Shown here: one piece after another, positions 46,390 to 55,869 of the stretch
Layout of the letters: every line of letters starts with the position of its first letter
How positions within the stretch are numbered: the stretch's first letter is position 1
NCBI RefSeq assembly: GCF_900100695.1
Contig: NZ_FNCF01000001.1
Span: forward strand, 774,060 to 838,059
Reading direction: 5' to 3'
Source of the DNA: Klenkia brasiliensis
Lineage (GTDB): Bacteria > Actinomycetota > Actinomycetes > Mycobacteriales > Geodermatophilaceae
DNA length: 64,000 bases
The notes under the pieces: model-generated
Database searches by the model: none
Seen by the model: only the letters and a program-made list of their open reading frames with translations
What the model was told of the DNA's origin: nothing
Program-made: the position numbers and the translations under genes

Positions 46390-48139
46390 CGGACTGCTCC
46401 TCGATCGCGGGCGCCTCGACCTCGGGCGCGACGGGGGTGGCGGTGGTGGGGGCGCTGCCCGTGCGGCGGGCGGCGGCGTCGCGGCGGAGGGCGCGCAGCC
46501 GGTGCAGCACGTCGTTGCCGCCCCCGGGCTGGTCCTCGCCGCGGCCGAAGAAGTCGTGCAGCCGCTCGTACTCGGCGAACAGCACGTCGTAGCGGTCGGC
46601 CCGCTCGGCGTCGGGGGTGTAGACCCCGCGCAGCACCTTGCCCATCGCGCGCGAGGCGGCCGGGACGTCGGGGTGCGCCCCGGCGGCGACCGCGGCGTGG
46701 ATGGCCGAGCCCAGCGCGGGGCCCTGGTCGGAGTCGATCGTCGACAGCGGGCGGCGGCAGATGTCGGAGTACAGCTGCATGAGGAAGGTGTTCTTCAGCA
46801 GCCCGCCGGCCACGACCAGCTCGGTGACCGGCACGCCCGAGCCCTCGAAGGCCTCGATGATCGTGCGGGTGCCGAAGGCGGTGGCCTCCAGCAGCGCCCG
46901 GTAGGTGTCCTCCGGCCGGGTGGCCAGGGTCTGGCCGAGCACCACGCCGGACAGCTCGGCGTCGACCAGCACCGACCGGTTCCCGTTGTGCCAGTCCAGG
47001 GCGACCAGGCCGTGCTCGCCGACCTCCTGCTGGGCGGCCAGCTCGGTGAGCAGCTGGTGCACGCTGATCCCGCGCTCGCCGGCCGCCTGCACGTAGGCCG
47101 GGGGCACCGAGGTGTCGACGAACCAGCCGAAGATGTCGCCGACGCCGCTCTGCCCGGCCTCGTAGCCGTACCGGCCGGCGGTGATGCCGCCCTCGACGAC
47201 GCCGCACATGCCGGGGACCTCGGCGAGGGTGTCGCCGTTCATCACGTGGCAGGTGGAGGTGCCCATGATGGCGACCATCTGGCCGGGCTCGATGGCCTGG
47301 GCGGCCGGGGCGGTGACGTGCGCGTCGACGTTGCCGACCGCGACCGCGATGCCCTCGGGCAGGCCGGTCCACTGCGCGGCCTCGCGGGTCAGCCCGCCGG
47401 CCCGCTCACCCAGCTCGCCGATCCGGTGGTCGAGCTTGTCCTCGACGAAGCCGGCGAAGTCGGGGTTCAGCGCGGCCAGGTAGTCCCGCGAGGGGTAGCC
47501 GCCGTCCTGCCGGATGCCCTTGTAGCCGGCGGTGCAGGCGTTGCGGACGTACTCCCCGCACAGCTGCCAGACGATCCAGTCGGCGGCCTCCACCCAGTGG
47601 TCCATGGCCGCGTAGACCTCGGGGTCCTCCTCGAGCAGCTGCAGGCCCTTGGCGAACTCCCACTCGCTGGAGATCAGCCCGCCGTAGCGCGGCAGCCAGC
47701 TCTCGCCCCGCTCCGCGGCCAGCGCGTTGATCCGGTCGGCGTGCGGCTGGGCGGCGTGGTGCTTCCACAGCTTGACGTAGGCGTGCTTGCGGCCGGCGAA
47801 CTCGGGCAGCTCGCACAGCGGGGTGCCGTCGGCGGTCGTGGGCACCATGGTGCAGGCGGTGAAGTCGGTGGCGATGCCGACCACGTCGGCCGGGTCGACC
47901 CCGGCGTCGCGGACGGCGGCCGGCACCGCGGTGCGCAGCACGTCGACGTAGTCCGAGGGCACCTGCAGGGCCCAGTCCGGTGGCAGCAGCTCAGCGGTGC
48001 CGGGGAGCTCCCGGTCGACCACCGCGTGCCCGTAGGGGTGCGTGGCGCTGGCCAGCTCGGCCCCGTCGGACACCCGGACGACGACCGCCCGGCCGGACAG
48101 GGTGCCGTAGTCGACACCCACCACGTACTGCTCGCTCAT
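46373..48139 (-). CDS. araB: L-ribulokinase
   Basis: AraB phosphorylates L-ribulose with ATP. The 588-residue FGGY-family kinase opens VVGVDYGTLSGRAVVVRVSDG, the phosphate-binding loop of the first actin-like domain. It has GIATDFTACTMVP and WKHHAAQ in the substrate region and VVAGGLLKNTFLMQ (about residues 450-463) in the second domain. A 30-residue Ala/Pro/Glu-rich tail extends beyond the fold. ATG 48139 has an AGGAGGAG box. The promoter just upstream carries the operator TGTTAGCGCTAACA, so the operon is probably repressed by the LacI-type neighbour. Confidence 0.95.
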   Translation of the reverse strand: MSEQYVVGVDYGTLSGRAVVVRVSDGAELASATHPYGHAVVDRELPGTAELLPPDWALQVPSDYVDVLRTAVPAAVRDAGVDPADVVGIATDFTACTMVPTTADGTPLCELPEFAGRKHAYVKLWKHHAAQPHADRINALAAERGESWLPRYGGLISSEWEFAKGLQLLEEDPEVYAAMDHWVEAADWIVWQLCGEYVRNACTAGYKGIRQDGGYPSRDYLAALNPDFAGFVEDKLDHRIGELGERAGGLTREAAQWTGLPEGIAVAVGNVDAHVTAPAAQAIEPGQMVAIMGTSTCHVMNGDTLAEVPGMCGVVEGGITAGRYGYEAGQSGVGDIFGWFVDTSVPPAYVQAAGERGISVHQLLTELAAQQEVGEHGLVALDWHNGNRSVLVDAELSGVVLGQTLATRPEDTYRALLEATAFGTRTIIEAFEGSGVPVTELVVAGGLLKNTFLMQLYSDICRRPLSTIDSDQGPALGSAIHAAVAAGAHPDVPAASRAMGKVLRGVYTPDAERADRYDVLFAEYERLHDFFGRGEDQPGGGNDVLHRLRALRRDAAARRTGSAPTTATPVAPEVEAPAIEEQSDVLSV

Positions 48140-48177
48140 CGCATCTCCTCCTGCGGTCAGCGACCGCACGGTCCAGC

Positions 48178-48206
48178 ATGTTAGCGCTAACAAAGGTGGT
48201 TCGGAA
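48178..48206 (-). promoter_or_regulatory. araBDA promoter with LacI-type operator
   Basis: On the minus strand TTCCGA, a 17-nt spacer and TAACAT (48183-48178) form a plausible promoter. The perfect 14-bp palindrome TGTTAGCGCTAACA (48179-48192) covers the spacer end and the -10. Its CG centre and flanks are typical of LacI-family operators. Binding would block RNA polymerase. Confidence 0.75.
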
Positions 48207-48226
48207 CACACCCCGGGTGCGCGGGG

Positions 48227-49264
48227 TCAGTCGTGCACGGGCCCCGTGGAACCGCGGACCAGCAGCCGTGGCTCGACCTGGTCCGATCCGCCGTCCTCAC
48301 CGGCCAGGCGGGCGAGCACGAGCTCGACGCCGCGGCGGCCCAGCTCGGCGAAGTCCTGCCGCACGGTGGTGAGCGGCGGGCTGAAGTAGGGCGCCTCGGG
48401 GACGTCGTCGAACCCGACGACGCTGACGTCGCCGGGCACGGTGATGCCCTGCTCGTGCAGCGCGACCATCAGCCCCAGGGCCATCTGGTCGTTGCCGGCG
48501 AACACGGCGGTGACCTGCTCCCCCGCGCGGATGCGCCGGGCCAGCTCGGTGCCGACCGCGTGGCCGGACGACGGCCACCAGTCCCCCAGCCACAGCTCAC
48601 CGGGTGCCGCGCCGGCGCGGGCCAGCGCGGTGCGCCAGCCGTGGATGCGGCGCCGCGCCTCGACGGAGTAGGAGGGCCCGGCCAGGTGGTGCACGGTGGC
48701 GTGGCCGAGCCCGAGCAGGTGGTCGACGGCCAGCTGCGCCCCGGCCTCCTGGCCGACGGTCACCGTGGTGCCGAGGCCCTCCCCGCCCATCTGGACGGCG
48801 ACCAGCGGCACCGGCGGGTCCACCTGCTCGAGGGCCTCCAGCGCCTGCAGCTCGGCGGTGTGCACCACGACGGCGTCCACCGACTGGGCCACGAAGCGGT
48901 CCACCGCCTCGGCGATGGTCAGCCCGCCGGCGCGGTCGAGGATGGCCACCGACAGCGAGTAGCCGGCCGCGCGCGCGGCCTGCTCGAGGCCGATCATGGT
49001 CTGCGCCGGGCCGTACTGGTCGACGTCGATGGTGATCAGCCCGATGGTCCGCGAGGACCCCGTGACCAGGGCCCGGGCCGCGGCGTTGGGCCGGTAGCCG
49101 AGCTCGGCGATGGCCTGCTGCACCCGCTCCCGGGTGCGCGGGGCGACGTTGGGGTGGCCGTTGACCACCCGGGACACCGTCTGGTGGGAGACGCCGGCCC
49201 GGGCGGCCACGTCGCTCATGACCAGCGGGCGGGCCGGGGCGGTTCCGGTCGTGTCGGTCGACAC
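48227..49264 (-). CDS. LacI-family regulator of the arabinose cluster
   Basis: The 345-residue protein has a LacI helix-turn-helix at its N-terminus (VMSDVAARAGVSHQTVSRVVNGHPNVAPRTRERV, about residues 15-48), the hinge region, and a sugar-binding periplasmic-type core (about 70-340). The effector is presumably L-arabinose or a derivative, judging from its neighbours. GTG 49264 has a GGAGGAG box. It lies 37 bp after the permease gene and before araB, so it is co-transcribed with the transporter genes. Operators of the same sequence occur before araB and before the binding-protein gene. Confidence 0.9.
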   Translation of the reverse strand: MSTDTTGTAPARPLVMSDVAARAGVSHQTVSRVVNGHPNVAPRTRERVQQAIAELGYRPNAAARALVTGSSRTIGLITIDVDQYGPAQTMIGLEQAARAAGYSLSVAILDRAGGLTIAEAVDRFVAQSVDAVVVHTAELQALEALEQVDPPVPLVAVQMGGEGLGTTVTVGQEAGAQLAVDHLLGLGHATVHHLAGPSYSVEARRRIHGWRTALARAGAAPGELWLGDWWPSSGHAVGTELARRIRAGEQVTAVFAGNDQMALGLMVALHEQGITVPGDVSVVGFDDVPEAPYFSPPLTTVRQDFAELGRRGVELVLARLAGEDGGSDQVEPRLLVRGSTGPVHD

Positions 49265-49301
49265 CCTCGGCTCCTCCCCGGCCCTGCGCTGACCCCCGGC
49301 C

Positions 49302-50567
49302 TCAGCGGCCGGAGCCCGCCCGGCGCTTGTTGTAGACGTCGAAGGCGACGGCGAGCAGCAGCACCAGGCCCTTGACCATGGACTGGATGGACTGGTCGAC
49401 ACCCATGAGCTGCATGCCGTTGCTCATGACGCCGACGAGCAGACCACCGACCATGGCCCCGACGACCGTGCCGACACCGCCGGTGACGGCCGCGCCGCCG
49501 ATGAAGGCCGCGGCGATGGCGTCCAGCTCGAAGCTGTTGCCGGCACCGGGCTGGGCGCCGTTGGACCGGGACGAGAACACGACGCCGGCCACGGCGGCCA
49601 GGAAGCCCATGTTCACGAAGATCCAGAAGTTGACGACCTTCACCTTGACGCCGGACAGCGTCGCCGCGGCCAGGTTGCCGCCGATGGCGTAGACCTGGCG
49701 GCCGAAGACGGTCCGCTTGGTGACCACGCCGTAGACCAGGATCAGCACCGCCAGGATGACCAGCACGTAGGGCAGGCCGCGGGCGGTGGCCAGCTGGTAG
49801 GCGAAGGCCATGACGACCGCGGCGACCACCACGATCTGGGCGACGAACAGCGGGAAGGACGGGACCGGCTGGTTGTAGCGGACCCGGGCCTGGCGGGTGC
49901 GGAACTGGCTGACCGCGTAGACGACCACGGCCACGCCGAAGATCAGCAGGGTGAACGCGTCGAACCCGTTGCCGCCGAGCAGGCCGTTGCTGAAGCCCGA
50001 CGCGATCTTGCCGTACTCCGGGGTGAACGGGGACAGCGAGATGTTGTCCAGGATCTGCAGGGTCAGACCGCGGAACAGCAGCATGCCGGCGAGGGTCACG
50101 ATGAAGGCGGGGATGCCGACGTAGGCGACCCAGAACCCGTGCCACGCGCCGATGGCCAGGCCGACCGCCAGGGCGGCGAGGACGCCGACCCACCACGGCT
50201 GGTCGTGCCGGATCACGATGACCGCGGACGTGGCTCCGGTGACGGCGACGACCGAGCCGACCGACAGGTCGATGTGCCCGGCGATGATCACGATGACCAT
50301 GCCGATGGCCAGGATCAGGATGTAGGAGTACTGCAGGACGATGTTCGTGATGTTGCCCGGCGACAGCGAGGTGCCCCCGGTCAGGATCGCGAACAGCGCC
50401 ACGACCACCACGAAGGCGATGTAGATGCCGCTGGTGCGCAGGTTGCGGGTCAGCAGCGTGCGGACGTCGCTGGTACCGGTGCCGAGGGCGCCGGCGGTGG
50501 CGTTGTCCTTCTGCGCGGTGGCCGACTCGGCCTCGGGCTCCGACGTCGGGCCGACGGTCTGGGTCAT
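49302..50567 (-). CDS. gguB: Sugar ABC transporter permease (GguB/XylH type)
   Basis: This 421-residue membrane protein is the permease of a CUT2-type monosaccharide importer. It has ten or more hydrophobic segments. [19 protein letters not shown] and [16 protein letters not shown] are near the N-terminus, and [18 protein letters not shown] (about residues 292-309), the usual ATPase-contact region, follows. A hydrophilic 40-residue N-terminus precedes the first segment. Its ATG overlaps the ATPase stop (ATGA). Partners are the flanking ATPase and binding protein. L-arabinose import is inferred from the araBDA genes. Confidence 0.93.
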   Translation of the reverse strand: MTQTVGPTSEPEAESATAQKDNATAGALGTGTSDVRTLLTRNLRTSGIYIAFVVVVALFAILTGGTSLSPGNITNIVLQYSYILILAIGMVIVIIAGHIDLSVGSVVAVTGATSAVIVIRHDQPWWVGVLAALAVGLAIGAWHGFWVAYVGIPAFIVTLAGMLLFRGLTLQILDNISLSPFTPEYGKIASGFSNGLLGGNGFDAFTLLIFGVAVVVYAVSQFRTRQARVRYNQPVPSFPLFVAQIVVVAAVVMAFAYQLATARGLPYVLVILAVLILVYGVVTKRTVFGRQVYAIGGNLAAATLSGVKVKVVNFWIFVNMGFLAAVAGVVFSSRSNGAQPGAGNSFELDAIAAAFIGGAAVTGGVGTVVGAMVGGLLVGVMSNGMQLMGVDQSIQSMVKGLVLLLAVAFDVYNKRRAGSGR

Positions 50568-52102
50568 CCGACGAGCTCCTTCTCCTGGGTCATGAGGGTC
50601 ATGAGACGTTCCTGGTCGGCCTCGGCCACGGGCAGCTGCCCGGTGATGCGGCCGGCCGAGAGGGTGTAGACGCGGTCGCAGATGCCCAAGAGCTCGGGCA
50701 GCTCCGAGCTGATGACGACGACGGCCTTCCCGGACGCCACCAGCTTGTTGATGATCGTGTAGATCTCGTACTTGGCACCGACGTCGATGCCGCGGGTGGG
50801 CTCGTCGAGGATCAGCACGTCGGGGTCGGTGAGCAGCCACTTGCTCAGCACGACCTTCTGCTGGTTCCCGCCCGACAGCTTGCCCACGATCGACTTCACG
50901 GTCGGGGCCTTGATGTTCATCGACCGCCGACCCTCCTCGGCCGCCTTGGTCTCCTCGTTGGCGTCGACGAACCCCCGGGTGGAGAGCTTGTCCAGCGCCG
51001 CCGCGGAGTTGTTGCGGGCGATGTCGTCGATGAGGTTCAGGCCGTACTTCTTGCGGTCCTCGGTGGCGTAGGCGATGCCGGCGTCGATGGCCTCGGCGAC
51101 GTTGCGCGCCTTGACCTCCTTGCCGTGCATGAACAGCCGGCCCTCGACGAAGGTGCCGTAGGAGCGGCCGAAGATGCTCATCGCCAGCTCGGTGCGCCCG
51201 GCGCCCATCAGCCCGGCGATGCCCACGACCTCGCCGGCGCGCACGTCGAAGCTGGCGTGGTCGACCACCATGCGGTCCTGGGTGGGGTGCTTGACCGTCC
51301 AGCCCTCGACCCGCATGACCTCCTCGCCCGGGTGCGACTCGCGCTCGGGGTAGTAGGAGTCCAGCGCGCGGCCGACCATGCCGCGGATGATCCGGTCGAC
51401 GGTCACCGACTCGTCGGCCATGTCCAGCGTCTCGACCGTCTGGCCGTCGCGGATGATCGTGGTGTGGTCGGCGATCGCGTCGATCTCGTTGAGCTTGTGC
51501 GAGATGATGATCGAGGTGATGCCCTGGTCGCGCAGGCCGCGGATCAGGCCCAGCAGGTGCGCGGAGTCGGTGTCGTTGAGCGCCGCGGTGGGCTCGTCCA
51601 GGATCAGCAGCTTGACGTCCTTGGACAGCGCCTTGGCGATCTCCACCAGCTGCTGCTTGCCGACGCCGAGCTGGCCGACCGGGGTGGTGGGGTTCTCGTC
51701 CAGGCCCACCGACCGCAGCAGCTTGCCGGCCTCGGCGTTGGCGAGGTTCCAGTCGATGAGGCCGAACTTCCCGCGCTTCTCGCTGCCCAGGAAGATGTTC
51801 TCGGCGATCGAGAGGTAGGGCACCAGGGCGAGCTCCTGGTGGATGATCACGATCCCGGCGTGCTCGGAGTCGCGGATGCCGCCGAAGGACACGACCTGGC
51901 CCTCGAAGACGATCTCGCCCTCGTAGTCACCGGCCGGGTACACCCCGGAGAGCACCTTCATGAGGGTCGACTTGCCGGCGCCGTTCTCGCCGCAGATCGC
52001 GTGCACCTCGCCGCGCTCGACGGACAGCGTCACGTCCTGCAGCGCCTTGACGCCGGGGAAGGTCTTGGTGATGGAGCGCATCTCGAGGATGGGGTCGGAC
52101 AT
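50564..52102 (-). CDS. gguA: Sugar ABC transporter ATPase with two nucleotide-binding domains (GguA type)
   Basis: The 512-residue ATPase carries two fused ABC domains, as in CUT2 systems. The first has Walker A GENGAGKS (about residues 38-45), a signature reduced to GVGKQQ, and Walker [12 protein letters not shown] (about 161-171). The second has a degenerate Walker A (GLMGAGRTE, about 292), a full signature LSGGNQQK and [13 protein letters not shown]. The unequal domains are usual in this class. Its ATG is 162 bp after the binding-protein gene, with a repeat and a hairpin between. Confidence 0.94.
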   Translation of the reverse strand: MSDPILEMRSITKTFPGVKALQDVTLSVERGEVHAICGENGAGKSTLMKVLSGVYPAGDYEGEIVFEGQVVSFGGIRDSEHAGIVIIHQELALVPYLSIAENIFLGSEKRGKFGLIDWNLANAEAGKLLRSVGLDENPTTPVGQLGVGKQQLVEIAKALSKDVKLLILDEPTAALNDTDSAHLLGLIRGLRDQGITSIIISHKLNEIDAIADHTTIIRDGQTVETLDMADESVTVDRIIRGMVGRALDSYYPERESHPGEEVMRVEGWTVKHPTQDRMVVDHASFDVRAGEVVGIAGLMGAGRTELAMSIFGRSYGTFVEGRLFMHGKEVKARNVAEAIDAGIAYATEDRKKYGLNLIDDIARNNSAAALDKLSTRGFVDANEETKAAEEGRRSMNIKAPTVKSIVGKLSGGNQQKVVLSKWLLTDPDVLILDEPTRGIDVGAKYEIYTIINKLVASGKAVVVISSELPELLGICDRVYTLSAGRITGQLPVAEADQERLMTLMTQEKELVG

Positions 52103-52140
52103 CGGACTCCGTCGTCTCGTCTCGTTCTGTGTGCCGTGCC

Positions 52141-52170
52141 GGGTGGTGCGGGGTGGTGCGGGGTGGTGCT
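52141..52170. repeat. 10-bp tandem repeat between the binding-protein and ATPase genes
   Basis: GGGTGGTGCG occurs twice in a row and a third unit GGGTGGTGCT follows; a partial copy lies just before. The repeat lies in the 162-bp spacer before the ATPase start and has no coding role. It may vary in copy number. Confidence 0.7.
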
Positions 52171-52211
52171 GGGTGCTGCGCTGCGGGGTGGAGCTGGTCC
52201 CCGCAGTGGAG

Positions 52212-52251
52212 CCGGCCGGGCCCGACAGCCTGCGCTGCCGGACCCGGCCGG
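52212..52251 (-). terminator. Hairpin between the binding-protein and ATPase genes
   Basis: CCGGCCGGG (52212-52220) and CCCGGCCGG (52243-52251) form a 9-bp stem with a 22-nt loop. It starts 13 nt after the binding-protein gene. A partial terminator here would give more binding protein than membrane subunits, a common design in sugar ABC operons. Confidence 0.5.
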
Positions 52252-52264
52252 GTTCAGGGGCAGG

Positions 52265-53422
52265 TCAGTTGGTCTGACCCGCGTCGACCTCGTCCTGGGT
52301 GTAGTACCCGGAGTCGATCAGCACCGACTGGATGTCGGCGGCGAAGACCGTCTGCACCGGGAGCAGGTACGACGGCACGACCTTCACGCCGTTGTCGTAG
52401 GTCTCGGTGTCGTTGGCCTCGGGCTCGTCACCCTCGAGGAACGCCTTGGCAGCCGTGACGGCCTGCTCGGCCAGGTTGCGGGTGTCCTTGAAGATGGTCG
52501 AGCTCTGCACGCCGTCCTGGATCAGCTTGACCGAGGCGATCTCGGCGTCCTGGCCGGTCACGACCGGGAGGGCACGCGGGGTCGAGTCCAGGTTCGGGCC
52601 GTAGCCGGCGTTCTGCAGGGCGGTGATGATGCCGCGGGAGATGCCGTCGTAGGGCGACAGCACACCGTTGAGCACGGTGCCGTTGTTGTAGGAACCGGTC
52701 AGCAGCGTCTCCATGCGCGACTGGGCGGTCTCCTGCTGCCAGCGCAGCGTGGCGGCCTGCTCGATGTCGGTCTGGCCCGAGGGGACGACCAGCGTGCCGT
52801 CGTCGATCAGCGGCTGGAGCACGTCCATGGCGCCGTTGAAGAAGAAGAACGCGTTGTTGTCGTCCAGCGAGCCGGCGAACAGCTCGATGTTGAACGGACC
52901 GGCGGCGTCGGTGCGGTTGCCCGACTCGTCGAGGACACCCAGGCCGGTGAGCAGGGCGGTGGCCTGCGCCTGGCCGACGGCGAAGTTGTCGAACGTGACG
53001 TAGAAGTCGACGTTCTCGCTGTCGCGGATGAGGCGGTCGTAGGAGATGACCGGGATGTTGGCGTCGGCGGCGGCCTGGAGCTGGCCCGAGAGGGCGGTGC
53101 CGTCGATCGCGGCGATGATCAGGAGGTCAGCGCCCTCGGTGATCATCTGGTCGATCTGCTGCGACTGGGTGGGGATGTCGTCGTTGGCGTACTGCAGGTC
53201 GACCTGGTAGCCGGCGTCCTCGAGCTGGGACTTGACGTTGTTGCCGTCGGCGATCCAGCGCTCGGAGGTCTGGGTGGGCATGGCCACACCGATGGTGAGG
53301 TCCTCGGGGTTGGCGTTGGCGGTGTCGTTCCCGCCGCCGCTGCCGGCGCCGCCACCACCACAGGCGGTGAGACCGACGGCCGCGACCGCGCCGATGGCGG
53401 CCAGCCTGAGCTTCTTGCTCAC
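52265..53422 (-). CDS. chvE: Sugar ABC transporter substrate-binding lipoprotein (ChvE type)
   Basis: This 385-residue protein captures the sugar outside the membrane and delivers it to the GguA/GguB channel. The N-terminus is a lipoprotein signal (MSKKLRLAAIGAVAAVG) with lipobox LTACG at about residue 21, then a Gly-rich linker. The periplasmic-binding fold (about 42-375) has TIGVAMPTQTSERWIADG, IIAAIDGTALSGQL, FNGAMDVL and VVTGQDAEIASVKLIQDG. It matches the multiple-monosaccharide binding proteins of the ChvE group. GTG 53422 has GAAGGAG upstream. Two LacI-type operators lie over its promoter. Confidence 0.94.
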   Translation of the reverse strand: MSKKLRLAAIGAVAAVGLTACGGGGAGSGGGNDTANANPEDLTIGVAMPTQTSERWIADGNNVKSQLEDAGYQVDLQYANDDIPTQSQQIDQMITEGADLLIIAAIDGTALSGQLQAAADANIPVISYDRLIRDSENVDFYVTFDNFAVGQAQATALLTGLGVLDESGNRTDAAGPFNIELFAGSLDDNNAFFFFNGAMDVLQPLIDDGTLVVPSGQTDIEQAATLRWQQETAQSRMETLLTGSYNNGTVLNGVLSPYDGISRGIITALQNAGYGPNLDSTPRALPVVTGQDAEIASVKLIQDGVQSSTIFKDTRNLAEQAVTAAKAFLEGDEPEANDTETYDNGVKVVPSYLLPVQTVFAADIQSVLIDSGYYTQDEVDAGQTN

Positions 53423-53482
53423 GTGTTCTCCTTCACGAGACGTCTGCCGCCGGACACATCTCGGCGCTCAGGCCCGCAGCTG

Positions 53483-53526
53483 TGCGAGCGCTCACATTGT
53501 GAACGCTAACAACACTGTCCCGTCAA
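53483..53526 (-). promoter_or_regulatory. Promoter and two operators of the arabinose transporter unit
   Basis: On the minus strand TTGACG (53526-53521) is a good -35 and CACAAT (53501-53496) a possible -10, though the 19-nt spacer is long. On the plus strand TGTGAACGCTAACA (53498-53511) matches 12 of 14 bases of the perfect araB operator. A second site, TGCGAGCGCTCACA (53483-53496), matches 11 of 14. Their centres are 15 bp apart and they cover the promoter and the first transcribed bases. Confidence 0.65.
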
Positions 53527-53800
53527 GGGGGAACGAGCAGGTCGCGGTCACGTTCTCGTAACGAACCGGACGCCCGGCTGCAACCCGTTCCTGCTTCCTC
53601 TGCCACGACCTGCAGTGATGCCGGTCGCAGCCGCAGGGACCCGGGCCCATCCGGGCCCCCGGCCGACCCCGTCGCCCCACCCGTTCCGGGGGGTCGCCGC
53701 CCGCTCCGCTCAACCGGGCGGCGCCCCGGGCCGACAACCACGGTCAGCACGTCCGCACGCCCGGAGCCCCCGGGAGCGGACCACCGCAGACCGGAGACCC

Positions 53801-54901
53801 GTGAGCGCCCTCCCCGCCCCCGTCGACGACCGGGGCCCCGGCTCGACCGGTCCCGGCCGGGCAGTGCGCTGGGCCGGGACCCGCGACCCGCGCTCGGCCG
53901 CCCGCCTGGCGGTCGCGGTCATGGTGCCCGCCGCCCTGGTCCAGGCCGGCTACGCGCTGCTGGCCGACCAGTCGACGGTGGCCGACGTCGGCAGCTGGAC
54001 GGTGGTCGCGGTCCTGCTCGCCGCCAGCGCGGTGCTGGTGCGCACCGACCCGCACCGCTGGGACGACCGGGGCCTGCTGGCCCTGGTCCCGCTCCTGGGC
54101 GCGGTGGTCCTGGGCGCGCTGAACTGGCTGACCTCGGACACCTCGGCCGCGGCCCAGGTGTTCGCCGTGCTGCCCACGCTGTGGGCGGCCTCCCAGCTGC
54201 GCCCGCCCGCCGCCTGGGCGGTCGCGGCCCTCTCCGGGGTGTCCAACGCCGTCCTGGTGCTGCACCTGGAGCCGCTGGACCGGGCCGTGCCCGACGCCGT
54301 CTTCGTGGCCGCCACCCTCGTGCTGGCCACCGCCCTGCTCGCCCACGCCGGCAACCGGCAGGAGCGCCTGGTCGCCCGGCTGCGCGAGCAGGCCGAGGTC
54401 GACCCGCTGACCGGCCTCGCCGCCCGGCACGTGCTCGACGCCGCCGTCGCCCGGGACCTGACCGGCTCCCCCGGCCGCGGCACCGCTCTGGTGCTGGTCG
54501 ACGTCGACCGGTTCAAGGCCATCAACGACCGCCACGGCCACCCGGTCGGCGACGACGCGCTGCGCCACCTCGGCCGGGTGCTGCGCGACGCGGTCCGCGA
54601 CGGCGACGCGGTGGTCGGCCGGCTGGGCGGGGACGAGCTCGCCGTCCTGCTCACCGGCTGCCCGGCCGGGGTCGCCGAGCGCCGCGCCACCGACCTGGTG
54701 ACCGCCGTCCGGGCGCACCCGCTGACGCTGGAGGACGGCAGCGACCTGCCGCTGAGCATCAGCGTCGGGGTCGCCCAGGTCCCGGCCCACGCGCAGGACG
54801 CCCGCACGCTCTACGCGGCCGCCGACCGCGCGCTCTACGTGGCCAAGCGCCGCGGCCGCGACCAGGCGTGCTCGGCCGGGGCCGGTCCCGGCGCCCCCTG
54901 A
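53801..54901 (+). CDS. Membrane diguanylate cyclase (GGDEF)
   Basis: The 366-residue protein has about six hydrophobic segments (residues about 30-185), a short helix (RQERLVARLREQAEV) and a C-terminal GGDEF domain (about 203-360). DPLTGLAARHVL, VDVDRFKAINDRHGHPVGD and RLGGDELAVLL are present. The motif GGDEL is close to canonical, so it is probably an active c-di-GMP synthase. The RxxD inhibitory site is not at the usual distance. The 276-bp region upstream has no gene. GTG 53801 gives the most compact N-terminus. The stop abuts the convergent gene (TGATCA). Confidence 0.88.
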   Translation: MSALPAPVDDRGPGSTGPGRAVRWAGTRDPRSAARLAVAVMVPAALVQAGYALLADQSTVADVGSWTVVAVLLAASAVLVRTDPHRWDDRGLLALVPLLGAVVLGALNWLTSDTSAAAQVFAVLPTLWAASQLRPPAAWAVAALSGVSNAVLVLHLEPLDRAVPDAVFVAATLVLATALLAHAGNRQERLVARLREQAEVDPLTGLAARHVLDAAVARDLTGSPGRGTALVLVDVDRFKAINDRHGHPVGDDALRHLGRVLRDAVRDGDAVVGRLGGDELAVLLTGCPAGVAERRATDLVTAVRAHPLTLEDGSDLPLSISVGVAQVPAHAQDARTLYAAADRALYVAKRRGRDQACSAGAGPGAP

Positions 54902-55837
54902 TCAGCGCAGGGTGACCTGGCGGGACAGCAGGCCGGCCCGCGAGCGCCGCTCGTCGGCGGTCAGCGGCTCGTCGCGCCCCAGGGCGGCGGTCAGCCGCCG
55001 GTCCAGCTCGGTGGCCGGACCGGTCCACTCGGTCGCGGGGACGTCGGCCGGCACGTCCCACACCGGGACGACGAGGCCGTGCGCCCGGAAGGCACCGGCG
55101 TACTTGGTGCCCGCACCCAGGGTCAGCTCCTCGGCCGCACCCAGCCGGGCGAGGGCGTCCAGCAGCTGCTCCTCGGGCTCGGGCCGCACCCAGCGCAGGT
55201 GCGCCCGGTCGGCGGCCGGCCGGCACCAGTAGGCCGCGCCCAGGCCCTCGAGCAGCACGGTCGGGATGATTGCCTCGTTGGCCTGCTCCAGGCCGGCCTG
55301 CGCGGCCGGGCCGGCGCCGGTGCCCTCCAGCCAGAAGCCGAAGTCCTCGTGCACGATGACCTCGAGGTCGGCGGCCGGGTCCAGCAGCTCCTGCAACCGC
55401 GGACCGGCCGAGCCCTCGGCACCGACCGGGCCCGGGTCGACCGGGCTGCCGGCCGGGGCCTCCAGCGCGGCGGCCAGCGCGGTGCCCAGGTCGCGGCTGA
55501 CGTCGTCGGAGGAGGCGGCCAGCTGCACGCCGAGCAGCACCTCGCCGTTGGCGCGCACCAGCGCGGGCGCACCGCCGGGCAGCACGCTGGCCAGCGTCGC
55601 CGTCCGGCCGTCGGTGGTGGTCAGGGTCGCGGTGGCCGCCGGCACCAGCTCGCGCAGCGCCACCCAGTGCACCTCGCCGGGCAGGCCCTCGAAGGGCCGG
55701 GTGACCACGGGGGCGTAGGCCGAGCCGTGGCAGTGCTTGTACTTGCGGCCCGACCCGCACGGGCACGGCGCCTTGGGGTTGGGGGCCCCGTCGGTGGCGG
55801 CGGGGGCGGGACGGCGCTTGGTCTGCGTGCGGGCCAT
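54902..55837 (-). CDS. DUF5926/SEC-C motif protein
   Basis: The 311-residue protein has an N-terminal SEC-C zinc-binding motif (PCPCGSGRKYKHCHG, about residues 24-38), as in the SecA C-terminal tail, after a basic start (MARTQTKRRPAP). The rest is an actinobacteria-specific DUF5926-type domain with VHEDFGFWLEGTG and GLGAAYWCRPAADRAHLRWVRPEP. The function is unknown. A role in translation or protein export is possible because SEC-C motifs bind ribosomes or SecB, but this is speculation. TAGGGT lies 7 nt before the ATG, so the transcript is probably leaderless. Confidence 0.85.
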   Translation of the reverse strand: MARTQTKRRPAPAATDGAPNPKAPCPCGSGRKYKHCHGSAYAPVVTRPFEGLPGEVHWVALRELVPAATATLTTTDGRTATLASVLPGGAPALVRANGEVLLGVQLAASSDDVSRDLGTALAAALEAPAGSPVDPGPVGAEGSAGPRLQELLDPAADLEVIVHEDFGFWLEGTGAGPAAQAGLEQANEAIIPTVLLEGLGAAYWCRPAADRAHLRWVRPEPEEQLLDALARLGAAEELTLGAGTKYAGAFRAHGLVVPVWDVPADVPATEWTGPATELDRRLTAALGRDEPLTADERRSRAGLLSRQVTLR

Positions 55838-55869
55838 GCGGTCGACCCTATGCGGGGCCCCCGCCCCGG

